This document shows positions 23,570-31,103 of a stretch of DNA of 43,898 nt, piece by piece. The translations under genes were made by a program, and so were the position numbers. Each line of letters begins with the position of its first letter. Position 1 is the stretch's first letter. Under the pieces are notes generated by a model, which was not told where the DNA came from, made no database searches, and worked only from the letters and a program-made list of their open reading frames with translations. Source of the DNA: Planctomycetota bacterium (GTDB taxonomy: Bacteria; Planctomycetota; Planctomycetia; Gemmatales; Gemmataceae); assembly GCA_021413735.1 (NCBI GenBank), contig JAIOPV010000100.1:1-43898 (forward strand), in the 5' to 3' direction.

Positions 23570-24961
23570 ATGCTCCTGATCGGCAAACAAACCGCACGCA
23601 CTTGCCACGGCATTCACCGACGAGCGTTCCTTCAAGTTGGGGCATCGTCGGTGCTCGGGTTGTCGCTGGCCGACTTGCTGAAAGCTCGCGCAGCAGGGGA
23701 AACAGGCGGTCCCGCGAAGGCGGTCATACTGCTGTGGCTGTGGGGCGGTCCAAGCCAACTCGACACGTTCGACCCGAAGCCCAACGCCCCGCTCGACTAT
23801 CGCGGACCGTTCGGTACGATTCCGACTCGCATTCCAGGCGTTCGTTTCTGCGAACTCTTCCCGAAACTCGCGCAACTTTCCGATAAGTTCTCGCTGGTCC
23901 GCACGCTGGTGTCGCAGTCGAACGACCACGGCATCGCGGGCACCATTGGCTTGACCGGCAACGGAGCCGGCGGCACTGGACTCGATGGCAAACCGCTTCC
24001 CGGCACGCCACGTCCGGCGCTCGGCTCAGTGGTCGCAAAGGCACTCTCGTTGGCGAACCGGGAGCGTAAGCGACCAGAGTCCGGGATGCACCCGTTCTTC
24101 GTCATCGGCGGGAAACTTCACCAGGGGAAGAAGCCGATCATCGGCGAAGGCGGCGGCACACTCGGAGCGGCGTGGGATCCGTTCCGACTCGAATACGATC
24201 CTGCTTCTGGCACGAAGATTCCCGCGTTGCAACTTCCACAGGAACTGACGCCGGAACGCATGGCCGACCGGCAGACACTTCTCACCGCGTTCAGTCGAGC
24301 CGAGAGCCAAACCGCCGACATGCACGCCACGGGGCAACTCGACGCTTACCGCAGTCGCGCTCTGGCGATGCTCACGTCTCCAAATGCCTCGGCGGCGTTC
24401 GATCTATCGAAGGAGAAGCCGGCGCTCGCGGATCGCTACGGACGCACGCGATTCGGGCAGTCGTGCTTGCTCGCTCGTCGGCTGGTTGAGTCCGGTGTGC
24501 CGTTCGTGCAAGTGAACTGGAGCGATCACGTTGAAGCCGAGGAAGACAGCGGCGACGGCGGCTGGGATCACCACTACCGCAACTTCCAGATCATGCAGGA
24601 TCGACACGCGGCCTGGCTCGATCAATCCTGCACTGCACTCTTCACCGATCTTCGCGAACGCGGGTTGCTCGATTCGACGCTCGTGATTGCTGTCGGCGAG
24701 TTTGGCCGTGAGCCGAAGGTGAACGACAAGGCGGGTCGCGAACACTGGCCCGGTTGCTACTCGGCGTTGCTCGCGGGCGGTGGCGTGAAGGGTGGGCGAG
24801 TCGTCGGTACGAGCGACGCCAAGGCTGCACATCCGGCCGACACTCCGTTGACGCCGGCAGACCTGAATGCAACGGTCCTTCAGCAAGTCGGGCTGACGAG
24901 CGAGCAAGTGACAGGCATCGGCTTGACCGCCACTGGCCGCGTCATCGAAGAACTGCTGTGA
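23570..24961 (+). CDS. DUF1501 (sulfatase-like fold) protein
   Basis: The 463-residue protein starts MLLIGKQTARTCHGIHRRAFLQVGASSVLGLSLADLLKA, a Tat-like signal (RRAFLQVG) typical of DUF1501 proteins. Family segments are AVILLWLWGGPSQLDTFDPKP, FCELFPKLAQLSDKFSLVRTL, SNDHGIAGTIGLTGN, VNWSDHVEAEEDSGDGGWDHH, VIAVGEFGREPKVNDKAGREHWPGCYSALLAGGGVKGGRVVG and a C-terminal ATVLQQVGL. The fold is alkaline-phosphatase/sulfatase-like, but the catalytic formylglycine cysteine is absent. In planctomycetes it usually pairs with a DUF1549/DUF1553 cytochrome-like gene; none is adjacent here, so this copy is solitary. The protein is exported. Activity is unproven. Confidence 0.9.
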   Translation: MLLIGKQTARTCHGIHRRAFLQVGASSVLGLSLADLLKARAAGETGGPAKAVILLWLWGGPSQLDTFDPKPNAPLDYRGPFGTIPTRIPGVRFCELFPKLAQLSDKFSLVRTLVSQSNDHGIAGTIGLTGNGAGGTGLDGKPLPGTPRPALGSVVAKALSLANRERKRPESGMHPFFVIGGKLHQGKKPIIGEGGGTLGAAWDPFRLEYDPASGTKIPALQLPQELTPERMADRQTLLTAFSRAESQTADMHATGQLDAYRSRALAMLTSPNASAAFDLSKEKPALADRYGRTRFGQSCLLARRLVESGVPFVQVNWSDHVEAEEDSGDGGWDHHYRNFQIMQDRHAAWLDQSCTALFTDLRERGLLDSTLVIAVGEFGREPKVNDKAGREHWPGCYSALLAGGGVKGGRVVGTSDAKAAHPADTPLTPADLNATVLQQVGLTSEQVTGIGLTATGRVIEELL

Positions 24962-24995
24962 CACCTGCACCGGGTGCATGTCTGAGAATGAAGCA

Positions 24996-25775
24996 TCACC
25001 CGAATCGGCCGGAGATGTAGTCTTCCGTCTGCTTCTCGCGAGGACGCGAAAATACTTGATCGGTTGGCCCGAACTCGATGAGCGCCCCCTCGAAGAAGAA
25101 CGCCGTCGCGTCTGACACGCGGGCGGCCTGCTGCATGTTGTGCGTGACGATCACGATGGTGTATTGCCGTTTCAACTCGGCGATCAATTCTTCAATGGCC
25201 TGCGTCGATTTCGGATCGAGAGCGCTGGCCGGTTCGTCCATCAACAGCACTTCGGGATCCGTTGCCAGAGCGCGAGCAATGCACAACCGCTGTTGCTGAC
25301 CGCCTGATAATTCCAGAGCCGAAGCGTGCAACCGATCCTTGACCTCTTTCCACAGAGCCGCTTGTTTAAGGCACCGCTCGACGAGATAGTCGAGCCGAGC
25401 GCGATCACGCACCCCTGCGACCCGCGGACCGTACACCACGTTTTCGTAGACCGTCTTCGGGAACGGATTGGACTTCTGAAACACCATCCCCACACGCCGG
25501 CGAAGATCAACGAGGTTCATCCTCGGCCCATTCACATCCACGCCATCAAGCAGCACAGCGCCCGTGTGCCGAACTCCGTCGATCAGATCGTTCATGCGGT
25601 TCAACACGCGAAGAAACGTGGATTTCCCGCAGCCGCTCGGACCGATGAACGCGGTCACCGACTGACTTTGGGCCGACAAAGTGACATCGAACAACGCCTG
25701 CTTTGCGCCGTACCAGAAGTTGAGGTGCCTGATGGCCAACTTCGCAGTGGCGTCTGGAACTGTTCTCTCCTTCAT
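24996..25775 (-). CDS. pstB: Phosphate ABC transporter ATP-binding protein PstB
   Basis: The ATG giving [28 protein letters not shown] yields 259 residues, the usual PstB size; upstream codons look non-coding. All ABC motifs are present: Walker [10 protein letters not shown], the PstB-specific [13 protein letters not shown]-loop [21 protein letters not shown], signature LSGGQQQR, Walker [14 protein letters not shown] and the H-loop in [16 protein letters not shown]. The C-terminal [14 protein letters not shown] is the classic PstB end. It powers high-affinity phosphate import with the permease and PstS encoded nearby. Unusually it is transcribed away from pstS rather than as the last gene of a pstSCAB operon, and no phoU follows. 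Confidence 0.95.
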   Translation of the reverse strand: MKERTVPDATAKLAIRHLNFWYGAKQALFDVTLSAQSQSVTAFIGPSGCGKSTFLRVLNRMNDLIDGVRHTGAVLLDGVDVNGPRMNLVDLRRRVGMVFQKSNPFPKTVYENVVYGPRVAGVRDRARLDYLVERCLKQAALWKEVKDRLHASALELSGGQQQRLCIARALATDPEVLLMDEPASALDPKSTQAIEELIAELKRQYTIVIVTHNMQQAARVSDATAFFFEGALIEFGPTDQVFSRPREKQTEDYISGRFG

Positions 25776-25976
25776 CCGAGGCGCTTCGAGTTCGAGGGGC
25801 AAGCTATGTGGTGGCACGCGAGGTCTCCCGTGGGCAATGTCGTCAAGGAGTCTTCTACAGGAAGTTCGAGAAGAATTGCGGTAGAGCAGATGAAGACTTT
25901 CGATCCACGGCCGGGGTCGGGATTTCCACATCAGACCTTCTCTGGATCTTCACGCACACACTGTTGTTTACGCGAA

Positions 25977-26010
25977 GCGGAACGCTAACCTTCTGGCGTT
26001 AGCTTTCCGC
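25977..26010. repeat. Hairpin just upstream of pstS
   Basis: GCGGAACGCTAAC and GTTAGCTTTCCGC are near-perfect reverse complements (12 of 13) around an 8-nt loop. The element ends 14 nt before the pstS ATG, so it would sit in the 5' untranslated leader. No clear Pho box was recognised between pstB and pstS. Confidence 0.7.
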
Positions 26011-26024
26011 ACACCTGGTGAAAC

Positions 26025-27095
26025 ATGCGCACTCGTCTCCTCACGATCGTGTTCCTGTCGCTTTCCGTGGCTATCGGAGGAGGTGGGTGTTCGCCGTCTT
26101 CTTCATCTGCGCCGCGGATCAATGCAGGTGGCGCAACCTTCGTGAATCCCCTGCTGCAGAAGTGGTCGGGTGAGTACAAGAAGCTCAAAAATGCCGAGAT
26201 CGACTACGTCTCGAAGGGGTCGTCGTATGGGATCGAGCAGATGACGGCGAAGACGATCGACTTCGGTTGTTCGGATGCCCCGATGAAGAAGGAGCAGCTT
26301 GCCACCGCGAAGGAGAAAGGCAGCGACGTGATTCACATTCCGCTGACGATGGGAGCCGTTGCGGTGGTCTACAACCTGCCGGAAGTTGGCGAAGCCAAGC
26401 TGAAGTTCACCGGGGATGTGCTGGCCGACATCTTCAACAAGAAGATCACGAAGTGGGACGACAAGCGGATCACGGACCTCAACGCCGGTGTGCCGCTGCC
26501 TCCGAAGGATATCGTCGTGGTCACTCGCGCCGAGGGAAGTGGAACGACGAACATCTTCAGCGAGTATCTGTCGAAGGTGAGCGAGCCGTTCAAGAAGGAG
26601 ATCGGGACGAGCACGAAACCGAAGTGGCCACAGGGCGTGATCGGACAGGAAGGAAGCGACGGCGTCGCCGGGTTCGTGAAGGGCAACGTCGGCAGCATCG
26701 GCTACGTCGAGATCCTGTTCGCGAAGAAGAACAACCTCGGCACGGCTCTGCTCAAGAACCGTGACGGTGAGTACGTCGGTCCGGAGGCAGACGCGGTAAC
26801 TGCCGCAGCCGAGGAAGCGATGAAGGAGAAGCCGACCGCCGAGCCATATTCGCTGCACGAGTTGACGTACTCGCTGACGAACGCCGCCGGTAAGAAGTCG
26901 TATCCGATTAGCGGAATCAGCTACGCGATCCTGTTCGCGAAGCTGCCGAAGGACAAGGGGCCGACGATTGTGGAGTTCCTGAAGTGGGCCGTGTCGGACG
27001 GGCAGCAGTTTGGCAAGGAACTGGAATACGCCCCGCTGCCCGAGGATCTCCGGAAGCGTGCCCAGGAACGCCTCGGACAAGTGACGTTTGAGTGA
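26025..27095 (+). CDS. pstS: Phosphate-binding lipoprotein PstS
   Basis: The 356-residue protein has a lipoprotein signal with lipobox GGGGC (Cys22). The mature part has the PstS ligand pattern INAGGATFVNPLLQKW, VDYxSKGSSYGIEQM-like DYVSKGSSYGIEQM, DFGCSDAPMKKEQ, VVVTRAEGSGTTNIFSEYL with the TRAEGSGTT loop that binds phosphate, and GNVGSIGYVEILFAKKN. It captures phosphate at the outer face of the inner membrane for the fused PstCA permease. It is divergent from pstB and about 120 nt upstream of pstCA, with a palindrome in between. Confidence 0.95.
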   Translation: MRTRLLTIVFLSLSVAIGGGGCSPSSSSAPRINAGGATFVNPLLQKWSGEYKKLKNAEIDYVSKGSSYGIEQMTAKTIDFGCSDAPMKKEQLATAKEKGSDVIHIPLTMGAVAVVYNLPEVGEAKLKFTGDVLADIFNKKITKWDDKRITDLNAGVPLPPKDIVVVTRAEGSGTTNIFSEYLSKVSEPFKKEIGTSTKPKWPQGVIGQEGSDGVAGFVKGNVGSIGYVEILFAKKNNLGTALLKNRDGEYVGPEADAVTAAAEEAMKEKPTAEPYSLHELTYSLTNAAGKKSYPISGISYAILFAKLPKDKGPTIVEFLKWAVSDGQQFGKELEYAPLPEDLRKRAQERLGQVTFE

Positions 27096-27109
27096 TGGCC
27101 GTGCCGGAG

Positions 27110-27180
27110 GCGAGCCACGGGGTTTCTCCTGTGGTCTGCCACAATTTCGACAAGACCACGGGAGAAACCCCGTGGCTTGC
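27110..27180. repeat. Palindrome, CGAGCCACGGGGTTT family, copy 3
   Basis: Arms at 27110-27134 and 27156-27180 match well (GCGAGCCACGGGGTTTCTCC); the base change at the stem centre (TAT to TCT) is matched by AGA in the other arm. It fills the gap between pstS and pstCA, where it could lower expression of the permease relative to the binding protein. Confidence 0.88.
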
Positions 27181-27216
27181 GTTTGTCTTCACCTGCCTCC
27201 AAAACGTGCGATTGCA

Positions 27217-29070
27217 ATGACTTCCCCACCAACTGCCCGCGCCCCGCGAAGCCAGTCCTGGGGCGATACCGTCTTCGGTTGGCTCTGCCAGTCGGCTGGC
27301 GGGTTCGTTCTCGCAATCGCGGCGACTCTGGTTCTCGTTCTGGTGATTCAATCGTGGCCGGTGCTGTCGAACCCCTCGAAGTTTCGACTCCTCACGAGCG
27401 CCGACTGGAACCCCGAGAAGGATTCATACGGCGCTCTCGTGTTCATCTACGGAACGCTCGCGACATCTCTCATTGCGCTGCTGATCGCTGTTCCGCTCGG
27501 CGTCGGTGCGGCCGCGTATCTCTCGGAATTGGCACCCGGTCGCGTTCGCAAGACGTGTGCGTTCTTGCTCGAATTGCTCGCGGCGATTCCGAGCGTCGTC
27601 TACGGATTCTGGGCACGCGAATTCCTGGCGAAACAAGGCTTGGCCCCGCTGTTTGATTCGCTCGGGTTGCCGAATGTCGCGGCCGGACAAGGGATTCTCG
27701 CTGCGGGGCTGGTGCTCGCGGTGATGATTCTGCCCTACATCACGGCGGTCAGCTTCGATGTCTGCCAGGCGGTGCCGCGGTCGCAGCGGGAAGGGGCGTT
27801 CGCGCTCGGTTCGAGTCGCTGGCAAACAATCTGGCGAGTCGTGCTGCCGTTCGCCCGTCCCGGCATCATCGCGGGCTGTTTCCTCGCGCTCGGTCGAGCT
27901 ATCGGTGAAACGATGGCTGTCACAATGGTGATCGCGAACTCGTCGTATCTGGACTTCCACCTCAACGCAACCGGGGACACGATTCCGAGTGTGATCGCCA
28001 AGGAGCTATTTGAAGCCGGTGGTGTGAAGAAGGCGGCGCTCGTGGCCCTGGGATTGCTCCTTCTCGCGATCACGCTGGTGATGAACATTGCTGGCCGTGC
28101 GATTATCGGCTGGTCTTCCCGGCCTTCGGCGCGACCTGGCCGTCGTCCCATTCAAATAGCAGAAGGTCTGCAGGCTCCAGCTCCACGTACTCTCGCCGAT
28201 GTCGAAGCCAGCCAACGCAAGGCGCAACGATGGGACACGGTCATGCGGTTGGTGCTGGCGTGTTGTCAGTTCGCCACGGTGGTGCCGCTGTTCCTGATCC
28301 TGGGCTACATCGCCGTTCGCGGCGTGCCCGGTGTGAATTGGGACTTCTTCACGAAACTCCCGAACGATTCGCCGGGTCGTGGTCTTTCGCATGCTCTCTA
28401 TGGAAGTGTGATTCTTGTCGGCATGGCGGCTGCGTTCGCGATACCCATCGGGTTACTCACGGCGATCTTCCTCGCCGAATATCGGACGCACCGAATGACC
28501 GGTCCTGTGCGGTTCGTGGCGGAGTTGCTCGGTGGCGTGCCCTCAATCGTGATCGGCATCTTCGGGTATGCGTTGCTGGTGTATCCGTTCTGGGGTAATG
28601 AGAAGTGGGGATTCTCGGCGTGGGCGGGGGCATTCGCGCTCGGAGTGATGATGCTACCAGTCGTGATTCGAGCATCCGAGGAAGCGATGAGGTTGGTTCC
28701 GAACAGTCCGCGTGAAGCGAGTTACGCACTCGGTGCCAGCCGCCGGCAGACCGTGCTGAAAGTGATTCTGCCTGCGGCGATGCCCACCATCATCACGGGT
28801 GTGTTCCTGGCGATTGGTCGGGTGGCCGGGGAAACAGCTCCGTTGATCCTCACGGCTCGCGGGTCGCAGTTCTTCCCGCGTTCGCTCTCCGATCCGACGC
28901 CGTCGCTGCCGTACTACATCTACGACTTCTCGAAGTACGCACCGGGTTCAGCAGAGATCGGGCTGGCGTGGACCGCTGCGTTCGTGCTGGTCACGGTGGT
29001 CGTATTGCTGAACGTCGGCGTTCGTCTCATCGCGGGCAAGCGTGTTGTCGCCGCCGCGCGAGCTGACTGA
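27217..29070 (+). CDS. Fused PstC-PstA phosphate permease
   Basis: Starting at the ATG after the palindrome, one 617-residue chain carries both permease subunits of the phosphate ABC transporter. The PstC half (about 1-310) has AAYLSELAPGRVRKTCAFLLELLAAIPSVVYGFWA, the EAA loop EGAFALGSSRWQTIWRVVLP and GRAIGETMAVTMVIAN. The PstA half (about 325-617) has TAIFLAEYRTHRMTGPVRFVAELLGGVPSIVIGIFGY, EASYALGASRRQTVLKVILP and GRVAGETAPLILTA. A charged linker of about 45 residues joins them. Normally these are separate genes. Each half contacts one PstB copy on the cytoplasmic side, so the fusion fixes the heterodimer. Confidence 0.93.
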   Translation: MTSPPTARAPRSQSWGDTVFGWLCQSAGGFVLAIAATLVLVLVIQSWPVLSNPSKFRLLTSADWNPEKDSYGALVFIYGTLATSLIALLIAVPLGVGAAAYLSELAPGRVRKTCAFLLELLAAIPSVVYGFWAREFLAKQGLAPLFDSLGLPNVAAGQGILAAGLVLAVMILPYITAVSFDVCQAVPRSQREGAFALGSSRWQTIWRVVLPFARPGIIAGCFLALGRAIGETMAVTMVIANSSYLDFHLNATGDTIPSVIAKELFEAGGVKKAALVALGLLLLAITLVMNIAGRAIIGWSSRPSARPGRRPIQIAEGLQAPAPRTLADVEASQRKAQRWDTVMRLVLACCQFATVVPLFLILGYIAVRGVPGVNWDFFTKLPNDSPGRGLSHALYGSVILVGMAAAFAIPIGLLTAIFLAEYRTHRMTGPVRFVAELLGGVPSIVIGIFGYALLVYPFWGNEKWGFSAWAGAFALGVMMLPVVIRASEEAMRLVPNSPREASYALGASRRQTVLKVILPAAMPTIITGVFLAIGRVAGETAPLILTARGSQFFPRSLSDPTPSLPYYIYDFSKYAPGSAEIGLAWTAAFVLVTVVVLLNVGVRLIAGKRVVAAARAD

Positions 29071-29118
29071 TGTCTGGGTATACTTCGCGTGGCCCGGAAT
29101 GAGTGTATCGTGTTGAGA

Positions 29119-29176
29119 CGAGCCGCGACCGCAAGGGAGCGGCTTACCTTTCCCGCACCCTTGCGGTCGCGGCTCG
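29119..29176. repeat. Perfect palindrome, AGCCGCGACCG family, copy 2
   Basis: Arms of 19 bp (CGAGCCGCGACCGCAAGGG and its exact reverse complement) flank a 20-nt loop, about 50 nt after the pstCA stop. Related to the palindrome at 1639-1696: the stem base A after CGACCG becomes CA here with the matching change on the other arm. Confidence 0.88.
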
Positions 29177-29333
29177 CGAAACGCCCCCTTCGAGCAACAG
29201 ACACAATTCCTCTGTGAACCACCGCATCGACCCGTGTCCCGTGTCCAATAAACTTTGCACGCCGTAGCGGGCCATGCTACGCTCATTACCTCGTTGTTTC
29301 CCTCAAGACATCAGGCCCGGAAGACTCTGCCGT

Positions 29334-29957
29334 ATGAAGGATCACAGGCGATCAAATCGCTCCTCTCACGTCGAACAGGTCTGCGTTTTGGTGCTCGGGT
29401 TGGCGGTCGCCGTCGTGGGGTTGCGTGGTGATGCTGCCGAACCGGCCAAGCCCGAATTCCTCATCTCGACGTTTGATCTCGGAGCCGTTGACCAAGTTCG
29501 CGCGAATGATTCCGAACTTGCCAAAGAGTTGACTGCACAAGGGTGGTGTACCGCCAAACCAAAAGAGAAAGCCGCAGGCAGTTGGTCTGCTGTTCCCGCT
29601 GGTGTTGAGCCTGACCGCTGGGTGAGCATCGTCACCGTCGGGTTCGGCCATCGGGCAGAGGCATACGCCTTTCAGTTCAGCGGCCCCACTCACACGGCGA
29701 AGTTACTCGCTCATGTGTCTCACCGGAAACGTCCTGCTGCTGGCGGCGAACGGTGGTTCTCGCCATTCGGAAACCTGCTCGACGCATTTCGCATCGGTCA
29801 CGCCACGGCACAGAAGCCGCCGCTGCCATCATTGCAGATTGAGGTCGTGCTGACGAATCCGAAAGGTGCTGGCAACGGAGGTGCCGACGAGGCGTTGACG
29901 CTTGCACCTGACAAAGTGTTTCCCCCGATGCAAGCGATCGTGACTGCTGACCCGTGA
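29334..29957 (+). CDS. Secreted hypothetical protein, possibly the 5' part of a frameshifted gene
   Basis: The 207-residue product has an N-terminal hydrophobic signal-like stretch (VCVLVLGLAVAVVGL) after a basic start. The rest is unrecognised: PEFLISTFDLGAVDQVR, DRWVSIVTVGFGHRAEAYAF, LQIEVVLTNPKGAGNGGADE. The ribosome-binding site is weak. It stops at a TGA in CGACCCGTGACC-type sequence, and the next frame continues immediately with good protein-like sequence (RDRVPWEEYHDQLTLLL) into the following beta-propeller frame. Removing one C of the CCC run just before the stop would join the two into one protein of about 590 residues. It may therefore be half of a frameshifted gene. Confidence 0.55.
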   Translation: MKDHRRSNRSSHVEQVCVLVLGLAVAVVGLRGDAAEPAKPEFLISTFDLGAVDQVRANDSELAKELTAQGWCTAKPKEKAAGSWSAVPAGVEPDRWVSIVTVGFGHRAEAYAFQFSGPTHTAKLLAHVSHRKRPAAGGERWFSPFGNLLDAFRIGHATAQKPPLPSLQIEVVLTNPKGAGNGGADEALTLAPDKVFPPMQAIVTADP

Positions 29958-30006
29958 CCGTGTTCCGTGGGAGGAGTACCACGACCAACTCACCCTGCTC
30001 CTCAGT

Positions 30007-31101
30007 GTGCCGGTGGCACGGCCGAACGTGGCCGATTTCGCCCGCCCTTCACCCGAGAGCGTGGAACTACTTGGCGTGGAGGCGAACCGCATCATCTGCC
30101 TCGTGGACGGCGAATTGGCCGCGCTCGACACAGCGACGGGTGCGGAAGTGTGGCGGCTTCGCATTCCGCAGAGCAAGACGGCCGCGGCGAAGAGGGTGGA
30201 ACACTACACGGCCCGCCGCGATGCTGGAGGGAAATTGCGGCTCTTCCGGTCATCGACTTCACTTGCGGAAATCGCAGTGGCCGATGGTGTCATCACTCCG
30301 CTGGCTCCAACACCAGCCACCGCGTTCGACGTTGGGACGAACAACGACATCGCATTGGTGCAGGTCGGCAAGCTCGCTCTTGTGAATCGCGGGAAAGAAG
30401 TCTGGGCCACGTCCGAACTCGAAGCGATTGTTGCTGGTCCGCGTTTTGAAGCCGACCGCATTCTGATCGGCACTGGGCGAGGCGAACTCGTCGCATTCGC
30501 CAGGGCCGATCACCGCGAACTGTGGCGTGTCCCACTTGGCAAACAGTTGTGGGGTCCGATCGCAACTGCGGGCACACTCCGACTCGTCTTTTCGACCGAA
30601 GACGAAACGCTGTTCGCCGTCGATCCGAAGGACGGAGCCGTGAAGTGGCGATTCGCGACGGGCGACACGCTGGTTCAGTCGCCGTTCGAATACGACGGAT
30701 CGCTGATCGTCGTCACGAAGCAAAATCGAATCGTGCGTCTCAATCCAGAGACTGGTGTTGTTGCTGCCGAGGTGCAGTGGCCGACGTGGTTGGTCACCGT
30801 GGAACCGCTGACCGTTGGTGGACGTACCCGACTGGCGGTCGGCGATGTCGCTGGCAGGCTCACACTGCTCGGCCCCGACCTGAAGAAGACATGGGAATCG
30901 TCGCTGACAACGCGGGTCACAGGTCGCCCGGTGGTGGCTGTGACGCCACCCATCTGGAAAACCAAGTCCAAGCCCGTGAAGGGTGGTCCGGATGATTTGC
31001 TCGATACCATCGCCTCCGACGCGGCCGGCACCAAGCCGTTCATGCTGACCACCGATGGTGCCGGCTTCCTGTACAAGCTTTCGACCGAAGGGATCAAATA
31101 G
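30007..31101 (+). CDS. PQQ-like beta-propeller repeat protein, possibly the 3' part of a frameshifted gene
   Basis: With a GTG start the product is 364 residues of PQQ/WD-type beta-propeller. Repeats include RIICLVDGELAALDTATGAEVWRL, ILIGTGRGELVAFARADHRELWRVPLG, RLVFSTEDETLFAVDPKDGAVKWRF and LIVVTKQNRIVRLNPETGVVAAEV. Each unit carries the A-D-x-x-T/K-G-x-x-x-W pattern of these blades. Such proteins act as scaffolds or as outer-membrane assembly factors (BamB-like). No signal peptide is present in this frame, which is odd for the family and fits the idea that its true N-terminus is in the preceding gene. The frame remains open and protein-like for 63 bases before the GTG. Confidence 0.7.
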   Translation: MPVARPNVADFARPSPESVELLGVEANRIICLVDGELAALDTATGAEVWRLRIPQSKTAAAKRVEHYTARRDAGGKLRLFRSSTSLAEIAVADGVITPLAPTPATAFDVGTNNDIALVQVGKLALVNRGKEVWATSELEAIVAGPRFEADRILIGTGRGELVAFARADHRELWRVPLGKQLWGPIATAGTLRLVFSTEDETLFAVDPKDGAVKWRFATGDTLVQSPFEYDGSLIVVTKQNRIVRLNPETGVVAAEVQWPTWLVTVEPLTVGGRTRLAVGDVAGRLTLLGPDLKKTWESSLTTRVTGRPVVAVTPPIWKTKSKPVKGGPDDLLDTIASDAAGTKPFMLTTDGAGFLYKLSTEGIK

Positions 31102-31103
31102 CC

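Noticed and set aside
25776..26024. Pho box in the pstB-pstS divergent region
   Set aside because: No pair of CTGTCAT-like repeats with 11-bp spacing could be found by eye; only CTGTTGTTTACG-type weak matches.
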